DNA of 64,000 nt from Leptolyngbya sp. PCC 6406. GTDB taxonomy: Bacteria; Cyanobacteriota; Cyanobacteriia; Phormidesmidales; Phormidesmidaceae. The notes beneath the pieces were generated by a model. That model did not search any database. It was given only the letters and a program-made list of their open reading frames with translations, and was not told the origin of the DNA. The stretch lies in contig NZ_KI913949.1 of NCBI RefSeq assembly GCF_000332095.2, forward strand, positions 1,884,511-1,948,510, read 5' to 3'. A program made the translations under genes and the position numbers. Of this stretch, positions 43,388-52,262 are shown piece after piece; positions within the stretch are counted from its first letter, which is position 1; the number at the start of each line of letters is the position of its first letter.

Positions 43388-44053
43388 CTAGCCTCCCTGC
43401 CTGTCTTGGCTAAACAGCTCAAGCAGCCAACGGGTAATGGCGGTATCATCCTCACCCTGGGAGCGCTCCAGCGCCGTCTCTAGGGTCGCCATTGCCAACC
43501 CCGGCAGCACCTGAGACTCAGTAATTTGACCACTGCGGCGATCGGCAATCTCAAAGGCAATCACCTGAGCCGCCTGCACATCCACCACCCAGTATTCGGT
43601 ACTGCCCAGCCGCTCATACAGCAATCTCTTTTTGCCCAAATCGTCATTCAGCGTCGTCGAGGCAATTTCAATCACCAGTTGCGGCGGACCATATTGCAAC
43701 ACATCAATTGGTCGATTGTCGCGCGGCGGCAGGCCAAATCCCTGTCCCACATAAAAAGCAATATCGGGCTGGGCATCTTGCAGACCCGTTTTGCGAAACG
43801 TGGTGTTAGTCAGCTCCACCATGCGTAGACCCTTCAGCGTGGCATACAGCACCACCAACGTCGAAACAATCGAGTTTTCCCGTCCGTGTAAGGCACCCAG
43901 GGGCGACATCTCCACCCTCATCCAACCGTCATCAAAATAGCAGCGGGCATCCTGCGGCACCCCAGATTCCAAAAGCGCCCCATACTCCGCCCAAGTCGCC
44001 CGCACCCACTCATCCGTGACAATGGGTTGCGATACTGAGGCTGTGCTAACCAT
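43388..44053 (-). CDS. Uma2-family protein at the island edge
   Basis: 221 residues from the ATG at 44053 (an earlier in-frame codon lies at 44071). QDAQPDIAFYVGQ has the PD Asp, QLVIEIASTTLNDDLGKKRL the Glu and Lys, and YERLGSTEYWVVDVQ the last segment. A C-terminal tail of about 50 residues is Ala/Glu/Leu-rich. It is the fourth complete Uma2 gene in the window and the outermost gene of the island. Confidence 0.9.
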   Translation of the reverse strand: MVSTASVSQPIVTDEWVRATWAEYGALLESGVPQDARCYFDDGWMRVEMSPLGALHGRENSIVSTLVVLYATLKGLRMVELTNTTFRKTGLQDAQPDIAFYVGQGFGLPPRDNRPIDVLQYGPPQLVIEIASTTLNDDLGKKRLLYERLGSTEYWVVDVQAAQVIAFEIADRRSGQITESQVLPGLAMATLETALERSQGEDDTAITRWLLELFSQDRQGG

Positions 44054-44380
44054 AACGTTCCCCACTGCCATCCACGCTTGCCCCCATTCTACTCACCCCA
44101 TCCCCCCAATATCGGGCACCCGCCCACCGGGCAACCACCCTATAGCTTCGTTGCTCAGGAGGAGCAACCGACCCAACCCAAAAGGTTGGGTAATGCCCGG
44201 AAGAAACAGAGGAAAGCCTGTCATTGCGATCGCAGGGAGGGATCCTGGTCTGGCTACACCGAGATGCTACTCCCAGAGAATCCGCTTCGCGTCTACGACT
44301 CCGCTTCGCTCCATTACTCCTGCGGAGTCGCTTCGCGAACAACATGACAAAGGAGAGCCTGTCATTCCATTTATTTGTGC
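44054..44380. repeat. Gap with GCTTCGCG-type repeats
   Basis: 327 bp. GCCTGTCATT is present twice (about 44217 and 44359), and GCTTCGCG/CGCTTCGC pairs lie at about 44283-44338. No gene, integrase fragment or copy of the tRNA-Pro end was found. Confidence 0.5.
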
Positions 44381-45478
44381 TTATGCTGCGATATCGCCAT
44401 AAAAATCTATGACCTCTGTTTGAATTACCTTTTTAATAAACGGCGATGTCATCGCCGTCAGTAGGCTACCGTAATCCAGATTAAAATTTACTTCATCACC
44501 AACTTTTAGGCCATGATTTTTGCTGGTGACAATGGTGTGATCACTACTAGAACCTAGTATTTCTAAGGTGTTGTCAGATTTCAAGCCAGAGACCAACACA
44601 TCCTGTCGTCCCAAGGCAAGAATTGCTCTCTGGTGAAGACCTCGGTCCTGGAAGACAGGAACATGGCCAAACGCATCTTGACAAATCTCTCCCCAGGGCA
44701 AAGATGGCTTAATTTTGGCCTCAATGACTTCAGCAAAAAGTTGAAAAGCCCGAGTATGCAAGCCTGGGATAATCTTGCGGCCTATAGTTTCGCGGCCTAG
44801 AAGGATAGATTCACCCAGGCGAAGATTGTTGATTCTACCAACGCCTTGGGCGGTTTTATACCACTCATAGTTGGCTGAGTTTCCGCCCGAAATCACGCCC
44901 AAATTAATCCGAAATTCTTTCTCAAGTTTATCAACGCGCTCAGAGAGTTCTCGCATATTTCTGTCATCGGGTCTGACCCCGCCATAGCAAGCGAGATTGC
45001 AGCCAATGCCAGCAATCTTCAGATGAGGAAGAGACAGAGCTTTATGGATAAAACTAGAGAGATCTGCGAGAAGGATTCCTTCCCGCAGATCGCCCATCTC
45101 TACCATGACAATGATCTGATGACTTTTGTTGTGGATTTGCGCATAGTAGGAGAGATTTTTGAGGGTTTCGATCTCAGAGTTAAGACTGATATCTACCACC
45201 TTAACAATGGCTTCTGCCTGACTTAACGGCGTGCGCAACAGCACAAACTGAGTTGTCACCCCCGCAGCTTTCATCCTTTGGATATTTTCAAGCCGAGAGT
45301 CAGCAATAAACTCAACTCCGCCTTGAATCATCGCAGCAGCGATGGCGGGCTCTCCTAACACTGCCTTAGAAACGCCCATCAAGGAAATACCCTGTTGTCC
45401 ATAGAGTTCAGACAGTATTCGGGCATTGTCCTGTATTTTTGCCAGAGAAATTTCTATTCTTGGCATGAACAATGTCAT
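44381..45478 (-). CDS. PLP-dependent alanine/ornithine-racemase family protein
   Basis: 365 residues of the bacterial alanine-racemase N-terminal barrel type, single-domain form. The PLP lysine is Lys38 in LMGVSKAVLG. Typical parts follow: VEMGDLREGI, a GIGCNLACYGGVRPDDRNM segment, ISGGNSANYEW and RLGESILLGRE. Relatives racemise ornithine or other amino acids and some are of unknown substrate. It is 23 bp after a DUF1611 gene on the same strand. The start may be 45478 or 45466; neither has a strong ribosome site. Confidence 0.82.
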   Translation of the reverse strand: MTLFMPRIEISLAKIQDNARILSELYGQQGISLMGVSKAVLGEPAIAAAMIQGGVEFIADSRLENIQRMKAAGVTTQFVLLRTPLSQAEAIVKVVDISLNSEIETLKNLSYYAQIHNKSHQIIVMVEMGDLREGILLADLSSFIHKALSLPHLKIAGIGCNLACYGGVRPDDRNMRELSERVDKLEKEFRINLGVISGGNSANYEWYKTAQGVGRINNLRLGESILLGRETIGRKIIPGLHTRAFQLFAEVIEAKIKPSLPWGEICQDAFGHVPVFQDRGLHQRAILALGRQDVLVSGLKSDNTLEILGSSSDHTIVTSKNHGLKVGDEVNFNLDYGSLLTAMTSPFIKKVIQTEVIDFYGDIAA

Positions 45479-45501
45479 GGTTTCGTGTTAGACAGTAATG
45501 T

Positions 45502-46623
45502 CTACCTCATTGCCAAGACAGGAACTTGTTCTAAGCTCGCCTGCTGGATTTTTTGCTTTAGCTTGGGGAATTGATTGCCTAAAGCTTGAACGAGTTTTTG
45601 GCATCCATAGCTCAAGACATCAGTGGTCGGCAACTGAAACTGCTGCTCATATGCCGCTATAAGGGACAGGATTTCTGTCTCGGCTAAGTTTTCATGGCTG
45701 AGTGTGATCGCCATTACCCTCGCCTGAGAAATGGTCTCGATCAGTTTAATTTCGCTTTCAACGGTGGGCATAACTAAGCGTGGAAAGTCACACCGAAACC
45801 TTCTGCCAGGGGGATGTTGCAGGATGATGCCATCAGGCATGCTCCCTTTCAAGATGCCGAGAGAACTCATAAAGGCAGGATGACTCACCGCGCTTTGTCC
45901 CTCAACCAAAATGATGTCAGGGCTTTCATGCTCAAAGGCTTTAACTACTGAGTGCTCTAGTTCACCAATCACGAACTGGGAAATTAGAGCATCGATTGAG
46001 ACCCCATACTGGGCTCCCTGGAGCAAACTAGTCTGACCCGTTGCGACTAATACAGACTTGATGCCTACATGATTGAGAGCTTTGTTGAGCTCTACTGCCG
46101 TAGTCATTTTTCCGCATGCACAGTCAGTCCCTAATATGGCGACGACTGGGACATTGACATCAGATATTTGCCCAGTAAAGACATGTAAATCCTTTAGTTG
46201 GGGAGGCTTTCGAATATCTTTAATATGAACATTATTCTTAGCAGCAACACTGACAAATTCTTGATCGTCGGAGAAGAATTGATGGAGGCCATTAATGATA
46301 TCCATGCCACAGTTCATTGCTTCTACGATCAGCAATCTTTCTGCATTGGCTAGACAGGCATCTAAGGGGGCTTTGCCGTAGATGTAACAGTTTGGCACCT
46401 CAGGCAGGTGCTCTAGAGCATGATGCAAGTCAGAGAATATGGGAATATTACTCTTTCCTTCCCCTAATTCTTCTCCGGCATCTCTGCCGGCCAATGAACT
46501 ATCGATCACCCCAACAATGGTATAAATTTGAGAATGTCGGACTAATGCCGCAGCAGTTTTGCCGTCTACCAAACCAAACTGGTTTTCGCAGTAGACTAGA
46601 GCCGTTTCTTTTTCAATGTTCAT
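45502..46623 (-). CDS. DUF1611 protein (DgcN-like N-acetyltransferase family)
   Basis: 373 residues with both DUF1611 parts: an N-terminal Rossmann-like half and a C-terminal P-loop half with GTDCACGKMTT (165-175), ATGQTSLLQGAQYG and ILVEGQSAVSHPAF. Family members include DgcN, a D-glutamate N-acetyltransferase that works with a racemase. With the PLP racemase 23 bp downstream, the pair probably handles a D-amino acid or a related derivative. The substrate is unknown. Confidence 0.78.
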   Translation of the reverse strand: MNIEKETALVYCENQFGLVDGKTAAALVRHSQIYTIVGVIDSSLAGRDAGEELGEGKSNIPIFSDLHHALEHLPEVPNCYIYGKAPLDACLANAERLLIVEAMNCGMDIINGLHQFFSDDQEFVSVAAKNNVHIKDIRKPPQLKDLHVFTGQISDVNVPVVAILGTDCACGKMTTAVELNKALNHVGIKSVLVATGQTSLLQGAQYGVSIDALISQFVIGELEHSVVKAFEHESPDIILVEGQSAVSHPAFMSSLGILKGSMPDGIILQHPPGRRFRCDFPRLVMPTVESEIKLIETISQARVMAITLSHENLAETEILSLIAAYEQQFQLPTTDVLSYGCQKLVQALGNQFPKLKQKIQQASLEQVPVLAMR

Positions 46624-47023
46624 TAAGTAGTTGTTTTAAATTATTCCTGAAATCTCAGAAGATTGTTGAGCATGGGCAAACAAATCCTGAAATTTCAGGA
46701 TTTGTTTGCCCACGAAAACCGCACAGAGCATAGCTTGGCGGGAGGGTAGTGTTTTTATGCATTAACTCAAAAGCTATGCAGCAAAAAACTATTGGGTCTA
46801 ATAAATCTTAAATCGTCTAAGTCATGCAGGCTTTTCAGTGAAGCTCTCAAGCCTTAATTGGGTTTTCTTTCAACACTTATGTTCGCTAACTGTAGCATAG
46901 ATTGCTTTTTTTGAGTTGGGCCGCCTAAAAAGGCGGGCTCAACGGGAATGAATATGAAAATGCTCCGATTTCTAAGCCACTAATTCCTCCAGGATTCAGC
47001 CTTGCCCGATCGCTTGAGGGGGG
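46624..47023. other. Intergenic region with a 38-bp perfect palindrome
   Basis: 400 bp upstream of the DUF1611 gene and downstream of the vWA gene. It contains the palindrome given separately. Otherwise it is AT-rich, with no gene or tRNA. Confidence 0.5.
46674..46711. repeat. 38-bp perfect palindrome
   Basis: GGGCAAACAAATCCTGAAA (46674-46692) is followed without spacer by its exact complement (46693-46711). It lies about 50 bp before the DUF1611 ATG on the minus strand, in leader position, so it may be an operator or an RNA hairpin and not a terminator. Confidence 0.8.
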
Positions 47024-48262
47024 TTATTGCAGCGTGGTTTTGGAGACAATGCGGGTGCGTTTGCGATCGCGTTCTGACAGATCCTCTCCCGCCTGTAGGC
47101 GCGTGGCGTTTTCCTGTAACACCGTTGCCGCTCCTGTGTCCCCCATTTGCAGTGCCGTTTTTGCTGCCGATTGTAGTAGGGTAGCGGCTCCAACCCGATC
47201 CCCGGCCTGAAGCTTCTGCTCCGCGATCTGGGTTTGGCGATACTTGGCCAGGGTCAGGACATGGCGCTGCACCCGCTGATCAAGCTGGGGTTGGTAAGCG
47301 GTCTGCGCGATCGCGCTCACCGTCACCGCCTCCGAAGCCACCTCTACCTCGCCAGTACCGGGAGAATCGTAGCGGATCTGGACTTGGGCGATGGGAAAAT
47401 TCCCCTCCCCCTGGGCTCCGATGTAGAGATTGGTCAATACGACCCGAGGCGCATCCACCATCAAATCCCCCAGGCGTACAACGATGGTATCTCCCTCCAA
47501 CTGGGGGGACAATTCCACCGTCTCCGGAGCCACCTGGGCCATGGGCTTGAGTTCCGCCAGCCGCACCCCCGGCATCAGGGTGAGGTATAGATAGGCATTG
47601 GTCAGGGACACCGCCTGGGCGCGAGTGAGAAGACGGTTGAATTCCGCCACCGCCGTCTCCGGGGAGGGGATATAGGAGAGGGTGCCCCCACCCGCATCGG
47701 CGATTTGCTCCAGCACATCCTGGTTCCAATGATCCCCAAAGCCCAGGGTATTGAGGGTCAGGGTATAGTCGGCGGCAACCTGGGCCAGCTTCAGACAGCG
47801 CTCGTTGCTGCCGTGCTCATTTTCCCCATCGGTGAGCAGAAACAGTTGGGAGACCTTGCCCTGACGGCCCTGGGCAGCCTGTTCAATCCCCAGCTTCATC
47901 CCCTCATCAATGGCGGTGCCGCCACTGGGCCGCAGTGTGGAGATTTGGCGCTTGATCTGGTCGCGATCGCTCACCCCTTGCAGCGGTACCAGCACCTTAG
48001 CCTTGTGGTCAAAGACCACTACCGATAAGGAATCCGCTGGGGTCAACTGGTCCACAATGCGTCCGGCAGCCTCTTTTACCGTAGTCAACGGAGGGCCATT
48101 CATGGAGCCGCTATGGTCCAAAATTAGCCCCAAATTTAGGGGGGCATGGCCCTGGGCCGGAGCCGCGATCGCTTGCATGGAAATGGCCAGTTGCCGCTGG
48201 CTGGTGGCCTGATGGCTATCCAGATAGGGATCACTCAGGGCGCACTGTAGAACGACGCTCAT
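47024..48262 (-). CDS. von Willebrand factor A domain protein
   Basis: 412 residues from the ATG at 48262 (GGAG upstream; the open frame to 48400 is non-conserved). The metal-ion-dependent adhesion site is complete: DHSGSM (49-54), the Thr in GGTAIDEG and the Asp in LLTDGENEHGSN. After the domain come a beta-rich region and a C-terminal helical segment (about 320-395). vWA proteins bind partners through a metal. This cyanobacterial form has no signal peptide and is probably cytoplasmic; the partner is unknown. Confidence 0.88.
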   Translation of the reverse strand: MSVVLQCALSDPYLDSHQATSQRQLAISMQAIAAPAQGHAPLNLGLILDHSGSMNGPPLTTVKEAAGRIVDQLTPADSLSVVVFDHKAKVLVPLQGVSDRDQIKRQISTLRPSGGTAIDEGMKLGIEQAAQGRQGKVSQLFLLTDGENEHGSNERCLKLAQVAADYTLTLNTLGFGDHWNQDVLEQIADAGGGTLSYIPSPETAVAEFNRLLTRAQAVSLTNAYLYLTLMPGVRLAELKPMAQVAPETVELSPQLEGDTIVVRLGDLMVDAPRVVLTNLYIGAQGEGNFPIAQVQIRYDSPGTGEVEVASEAVTVSAIAQTAYQPQLDQRVQRHVLTLAKYRQTQIAEQKLQAGDRVGAATLLQSAAKTALQMGDTGAATVLQENATRLQAGEDLSERDRKRTRIVSKTTLQ

Positions 48263-48423
48263 AGGATGGCTCCAGGAATAACGAACCGACCAAACACCAC
48301 CATAACCAATCCTCAATGGGGCTGGGCTAATTGACGATAAACCAGGGTGAACGGAAAAAAGCCGGATGTTCTGTGCCGGATGATTCCGTATCCCTATCAC
48401 CCTGATGAAAGCGCGATGGGCAA

Positions 48424-51400
48424 TTAACCCAATCGATAGGTGGCAATGGTCCAGGGGGCTAGGGTGTGGGGATGGGCCATGTCTTGGGAAATTTCCAGCA
48501 GATTGGTGCGGGTCCAGTGGTCAATACCCCAGGCCGTCTCGGGCTGTAACTCGCCCCCCTGACCGTAGAGATCCCAGCAGCGCAGAATCCAGCCCTCTCC
48601 ATCCTCCGCCTGTTTCAAGGCCGCTAGGGCCACCGCCTCGGTGCCCAGGGAGAGAAAGCTGTGGCGGTGGGGCGCAATCCGGGACTCGCATTCGGGGAAC
48701 GGGTGACTCTGGGTCAGAGGGGCTGGGGACGGTTGGCTCTGGGATGGCCCCACCGGGAATGAATCGTGCTCCGGCACCAGTATCGCCTGGAGGGGTTGGC
48801 TAAAGGCGATGGCCTGGTGCGGCGTCCGCCCCTGCCGCCAGTCCCCTGGGTGGGGAAACAGGGCATAGCTAAACCCATGGCAACCCCGATCCGTTTCTGG
48901 ATCGGGCCAGAGGGGCGCTTTGAGCAGGGTCAGGCGAAGTTGCTGGGGGGTGGCATCGAACCCATGCTTGTAATCCGTCAGGACTGCTACGCCGTAATCC
49001 CCATCGCTCAGGTCGGCCCAGCGCAGGGCGGACACCTCCCACTTTGCCCCCTGGTGAGGATCGGGAGATTGGATGGGGCGGGCAATGGCCCCAAAGGGAA
49101 TCTCGTAGGTGGCCTCGGTGGCGGTCACCGTCAGGGGAAAAGCCGCTTTCACCACCACCTGGGTTTCCCGCCAGTCCGCCACGGTCTCTACCTTGAGGAG
49201 GGGACTGCCCTGATCTAGAACATAGTCTTGCTGAAAGGTGGATTGGCCCAATTGGCGCACCACCCGCAGCCGTTGCCGCAGGGGGCCAGATTCAATCCAG
49301 GCGATGTCCTTGAGGAGGGTGGGGGGTAGGGGATGGTCTTTGTAGTTGGGATCAATATTCCAGGCGTCCCAATACTGGCCAGCGTCTTGAAATCCCTGGA
49401 TCTGGTTAGCGGAGGCCGCGATCGCATTTCGCGCCTCCCGCCGATCCCACAGCTTGACCAGATCCCCGCTCTGGGGATCTATGACGGCAATCAGAAATTC
49501 GTTCTCCAGTTGCCAGGAGGCGGGGGTGGGGGGAACGGTCACAGGCCCATCCTGGGGTACCAGCCAATACCAGCCATAACCCACGGAGGGAAGGTTCGTG
49601 GCGGGGAACAACAGGATTTCATCAACGCGATCGCAATTTCCCAAACATCCCGGCGGGAGTACGTGGCGACGCTGACTGCGTTGGCTGGGTAGGATCTGTC
49701 CCGCCCCATCCATCACCTGCCAATGGCCTGTGGCCCAGTCTCCTGGCAGCCCCAGTTCCACCACCTCACTCCGGTTCCAGTTGAGGCTGTTGAATACGGC
49801 AATGGGAATCGCCTCGGGGTGAGGGGCGGGGGGGTGGGTCAGATGGGACAGCAGTGCCGCGATCGCACCTCGCCAGACCTGTTCCCCTATCTCTAGCGAC
49901 TGCTGCCAACCTTGGTTTGCGGTGGCGAAAACCGGCGCGATCGCGGTTCCCGGCAGAATGTCGTGGAATTGGTTAAAGAGGGCTTGCTTCCAAGCAGTTT
50001 CCAGCTCTGCCTGGGGATAGGGATGGTGGGCGACTAACGTTGCGATCGCGGCCCACAGTTCCGCCTGCCCCAGCGTAATTTCGCAGCGGCGGTTGTACCA
50101 CTTCTGATCGGCATGGGTGGTATAGCAGCCCCGGTGTAGTTCCAAATAGAGTTCGTCCCGCCAGACCGGGAGCCTATTCGTATCGGGAGTCTCCAAGGTT
50201 GCCTCTGGGGTCTCCAAGGTTGCCTCCGGGGTCTCCAATGCTGGCGATTCCCCAGGCTTACCAGCCCCCGGATCAGTCCCCATGGAATTAGGGGAGCCCA
50301 TGCCCAAGGACGCTAAGGACGCTTCTGGCCCCGGTTCCATCCCCTGCAAAAACGTTGCCACCTGGCCAAAGGTGAGCCGGGGGAAAAACGGTGATCGGCT
50401 CCAGCGGCGGGCCTTTTCCAGCATGTCGCGGGTCGGCCCCCCACCGTGATCCCCCATTCCCGGCAGCCACAGCGCCTGGGACAAGCCGGTATGCTGCTCC
50501 CACAGCGCCCCCTGTTCCGCCATGGCCACCGGGTCTATATCACTGCCAATGGGGGGCAGCGTCAGGCTGAGAATGTCGGTTCCATCTAACCCCCGCCACC
50601 AGAACAGGTGGTGGGGAAAAATAGTGGTGTCATTCCACCGCAGCTTTTGGGTGGCAAAGTAGCGAATTTCTCCCTGTCGGAAAAGTTGGGGCAACTGCCC
50701 AGAAAATCCGAAGCTATCCGGTAGCCAAGCCACCGAACTTACCGACCCGAACCGAGTTTGGCAGTAGCGCTGACCGTAGAGAATCTGCCGCGCCAGGGAT
50801 TCTCCCCCCAGGGTGTTCAACTCTGGCTCCACCCACAACCCGGCGTCAATGGCCCACCATCCCTGCCGCACCGCCGATTGTGCCGCCTGGAACAGGGCGG
50901 GCTCGTTGTCCTCTAACCACTGGAACAGGGCTGGACTGGAATGGGTATAGGTCAATTCCGGAAAGGACTGCTGTAATTCCAGCACCGATGTAAAGGTGCG
51001 CTGGGCCGCATCCCAGGTCTCCTCTAGGGGCCAGAGCCAAGCCAAATCCAGGTGGGCGTGGCCGACACAGACCAACTCCCGCTGTTTGATCCAATCGCTC
51101 AGGGGCAGCAGTCGTTGGCGCAGGGCTTGCAGTTCCGCTAGAAAGACGGGCTGATTCCCCAGATGGGACCAGTCCAGAGGCGCGATGGTCCCTTTGGACC
51201 GGTCCCCGACCATCGCAGCGACTACTGTCTCTAAAAGCTCGGGGGCCAATTTCTCTAAGTACCGGGTCAGCACTGCAAGTTCATCGGCGACAAATCCCGG
51301 CTCGACCCCCAAGGATTCCGGGGCTTCGTAGACTAATTGCGATCGCACTAGGGCTCCGTCATCATGGCCGGGACTGATCAGGTGCAGCGCCAGATCAAAG

Positions 51401-51837
51401 CTATCCCCCGGCTGGACATCATCACTGAGCAGGATTCGGGTGAAGCATTCAAATAAATCCCCGGTTTGCACCCGCTCCCCGTTGACAAATATCTCGGCCA
51501 AATCCGCCCACCACGTCAGCCCCAATCGCAGCCAGTGCCCCTGGATGGGATAGTGCTGCACAGATGGCGGCACTTGAATCCGCTGGTATAGCCAGAGCTG
51601 GCGCTGACCTCGGGGCCAGGGAATATGGTGGCGCTCGTTAAGGTTGGCAATCTCCCAAGTGTCCCCCACCTCAATCACCTGCTGGGAGGACAAGTCCTGG
51701 AGGTCCAGACACTGGTGCCAGGTGGCTTGCACCGATTGTTCGGTTTGCGATCGCAATTTCGCGATCGCAGACTCAATCACCTCAATCCAGTCCAAAACCT
51801 GAGTCCGAGGGGCAGTTTGGGAAAAGAGCAGAGCCAT
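48424..51837 (-). CDS. Alpha-mannosidase, glycoside hydrolase family 38
   Basis: 1137 residues from the ATG at 51837. The GH38 zinc-site motif VGHAHLDLAWLWPLEETW lies near residue 258, and the nucleophile Asp sits in WLPDSFGFSGQLPQLF near 374. A C-terminal beta domain follows. An inserted, low-complexity segment (about residues 510-565) holds ETPEATL repeats made by three 24-bp units and seems a flexible loop. Homologues remove mannose from glycans or storage polymers. Cytoplasmic; no signal peptide. Confidence 0.93.
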   Translation of the reverse strand: MALLFSQTAPRTQVLDWIEVIESAIAKLRSQTEQSVQATWHQCLDLQDLSSQQVIEVGDTWEIANLNERHHIPWPRGQRQLWLYQRIQVPPSVQHYPIQGHWLRLGLTWWADLAEIFVNGERVQTGDLFECFTRILLSDDVQPGDSFDLALHLISPGHDDGALVRSQLVYEAPESLGVEPGFVADELAVLTRYLEKLAPELLETVVAAMVGDRSKGTIAPLDWSHLGNQPVFLAELQALRQRLLPLSDWIKQRELVCVGHAHLDLAWLWPLEETWDAAQRTFTSVLELQQSFPELTYTHSSPALFQWLEDNEPALFQAAQSAVRQGWWAIDAGLWVEPELNTLGGESLARQILYGQRYCQTRFGSVSSVAWLPDSFGFSGQLPQLFRQGEIRYFATQKLRWNDTTIFPHHLFWWRGLDGTDILSLTLPPIGSDIDPVAMAEQGALWEQHTGLSQALWLPGMGDHGGGPTRDMLEKARRWSRSPFFPRLTFGQVATFLQGMEPGPEASLASLGMGSPNSMGTDPGAGKPGESPALETPEATLETPEATLETPDTNRLPVWRDELYLELHRGCYTTHADQKWYNRRCEITLGQAELWAAIATLVAHHPYPQAELETAWKQALFNQFHDILPGTAIAPVFATANQGWQQSLEIGEQVWRGAIAALLSHLTHPPAPHPEAIPIAVFNSLNWNRSEVVELGLPGDWATGHWQVMDGAGQILPSQRSQRRHVLPPGCLGNCDRVDEILLFPATNLPSVGYGWYWLVPQDGPVTVPPTPASWQLENEFLIAVIDPQSGDLVKLWDRREARNAIAASANQIQGFQDAGQYWDAWNIDPNYKDHPLPPTLLKDIAWIESGPLRQRLRVVRQLGQSTFQQDYVLDQGSPLLKVETVADWRETQVVVKAAFPLTVTATEATYEIPFGAIARPIQSPDPHQGAKWEVSALRWADLSDGDYGVAVLTDYKHGFDATPQQLRLTLLKAPLWPDPETDRGCHGFSYALFPHPGDWRQGRTPHQAIAFSQPLQAILVPEHDSFPVGPSQSQPSPAPLTQSHPFPECESRIAPHRHSFLSLGTEAVALAALKQAEDGEGWILRCWDLYGQGGELQPETAWGIDHWTRTNLLEISQDMAHPHTLAPWTIATYRLG

Positions 51838-52048
51838 AGGGGAAGAACCATCACAGGTTTTCCCATCATCTCCCCTCATTCAGAAAAAGGACCGCCGGGA
51901 TACCCTCGGATCTTATCGAGCATCACTCTGGAACCCCCAGCCCCCAACACCGTCACTCCAAAGGAATAGATAACAGCATCGAGCATCGGTTCATTTGGCG
52001 ATATCATAGGCAATACTGATTGCCGTCTGTATATTTAGGGAGTCTTCA

Positions 52049-52165
52049 ATGTTAACGCTGAAGATTGTCGTTTATCTCGTCGTTGCCTTCTTCGTTGGGC
52101 TGTTCATCTTCGGGTTTTTGAGTGGTGATCCCGCCCGGAATCCCGGTCGTCAAGATCTTGAGTAA
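52049..52165 (+). CDS. psbI: Photosystem II reaction center protein I
   Basis: A 38-residue protein: [20 protein letters not shown] then [18 protein letters not shown]. This is the conserved PsbI, one membrane helix (about 5-25) and a short stromal tail ending in the near-invariant DPARNPGR. It sits beside D1 and CP43 in photosystem II and aids assembly. GGGAG lies 6 nt upstream of the ATG. A hairpin terminator lies downstream at 52232. Confidence 0.98.
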   Translation: MLTLKIVVYLVVAFFVGLFIFGFLSGDPARNPGRQDLE

Positions 52166-52231
52166 TTGTTAGGAAGGGTCCTATCAATCTCCATAGCTGT
52201 CCCAATGCTATTGCATTGAGAACGCTGTTTT

Positions 52232-52256
52232 AAGCCCGCTTGTCGGGCTTTAATTT
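52232..52256 (+). terminator. Intrinsic terminator after psbI
   Basis: AAGCCCG (52232-52238), a loop, then CGGGCTT (52244-52250) and TAATTTT. It lies 67 bp after the psbI stop and just before the DUF3769 start. Confidence 0.75.
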
Positions 52257-52262
52257 TGAGTC

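Noticed and set aside
26627-44380. Possible att repeat of the tRNA-Pro 3' end at the far edge of the defence island
   Set aside because: No copy of the tRNA end longer than about 9 bp was found near 43-44 kb and no integrase gene is present.
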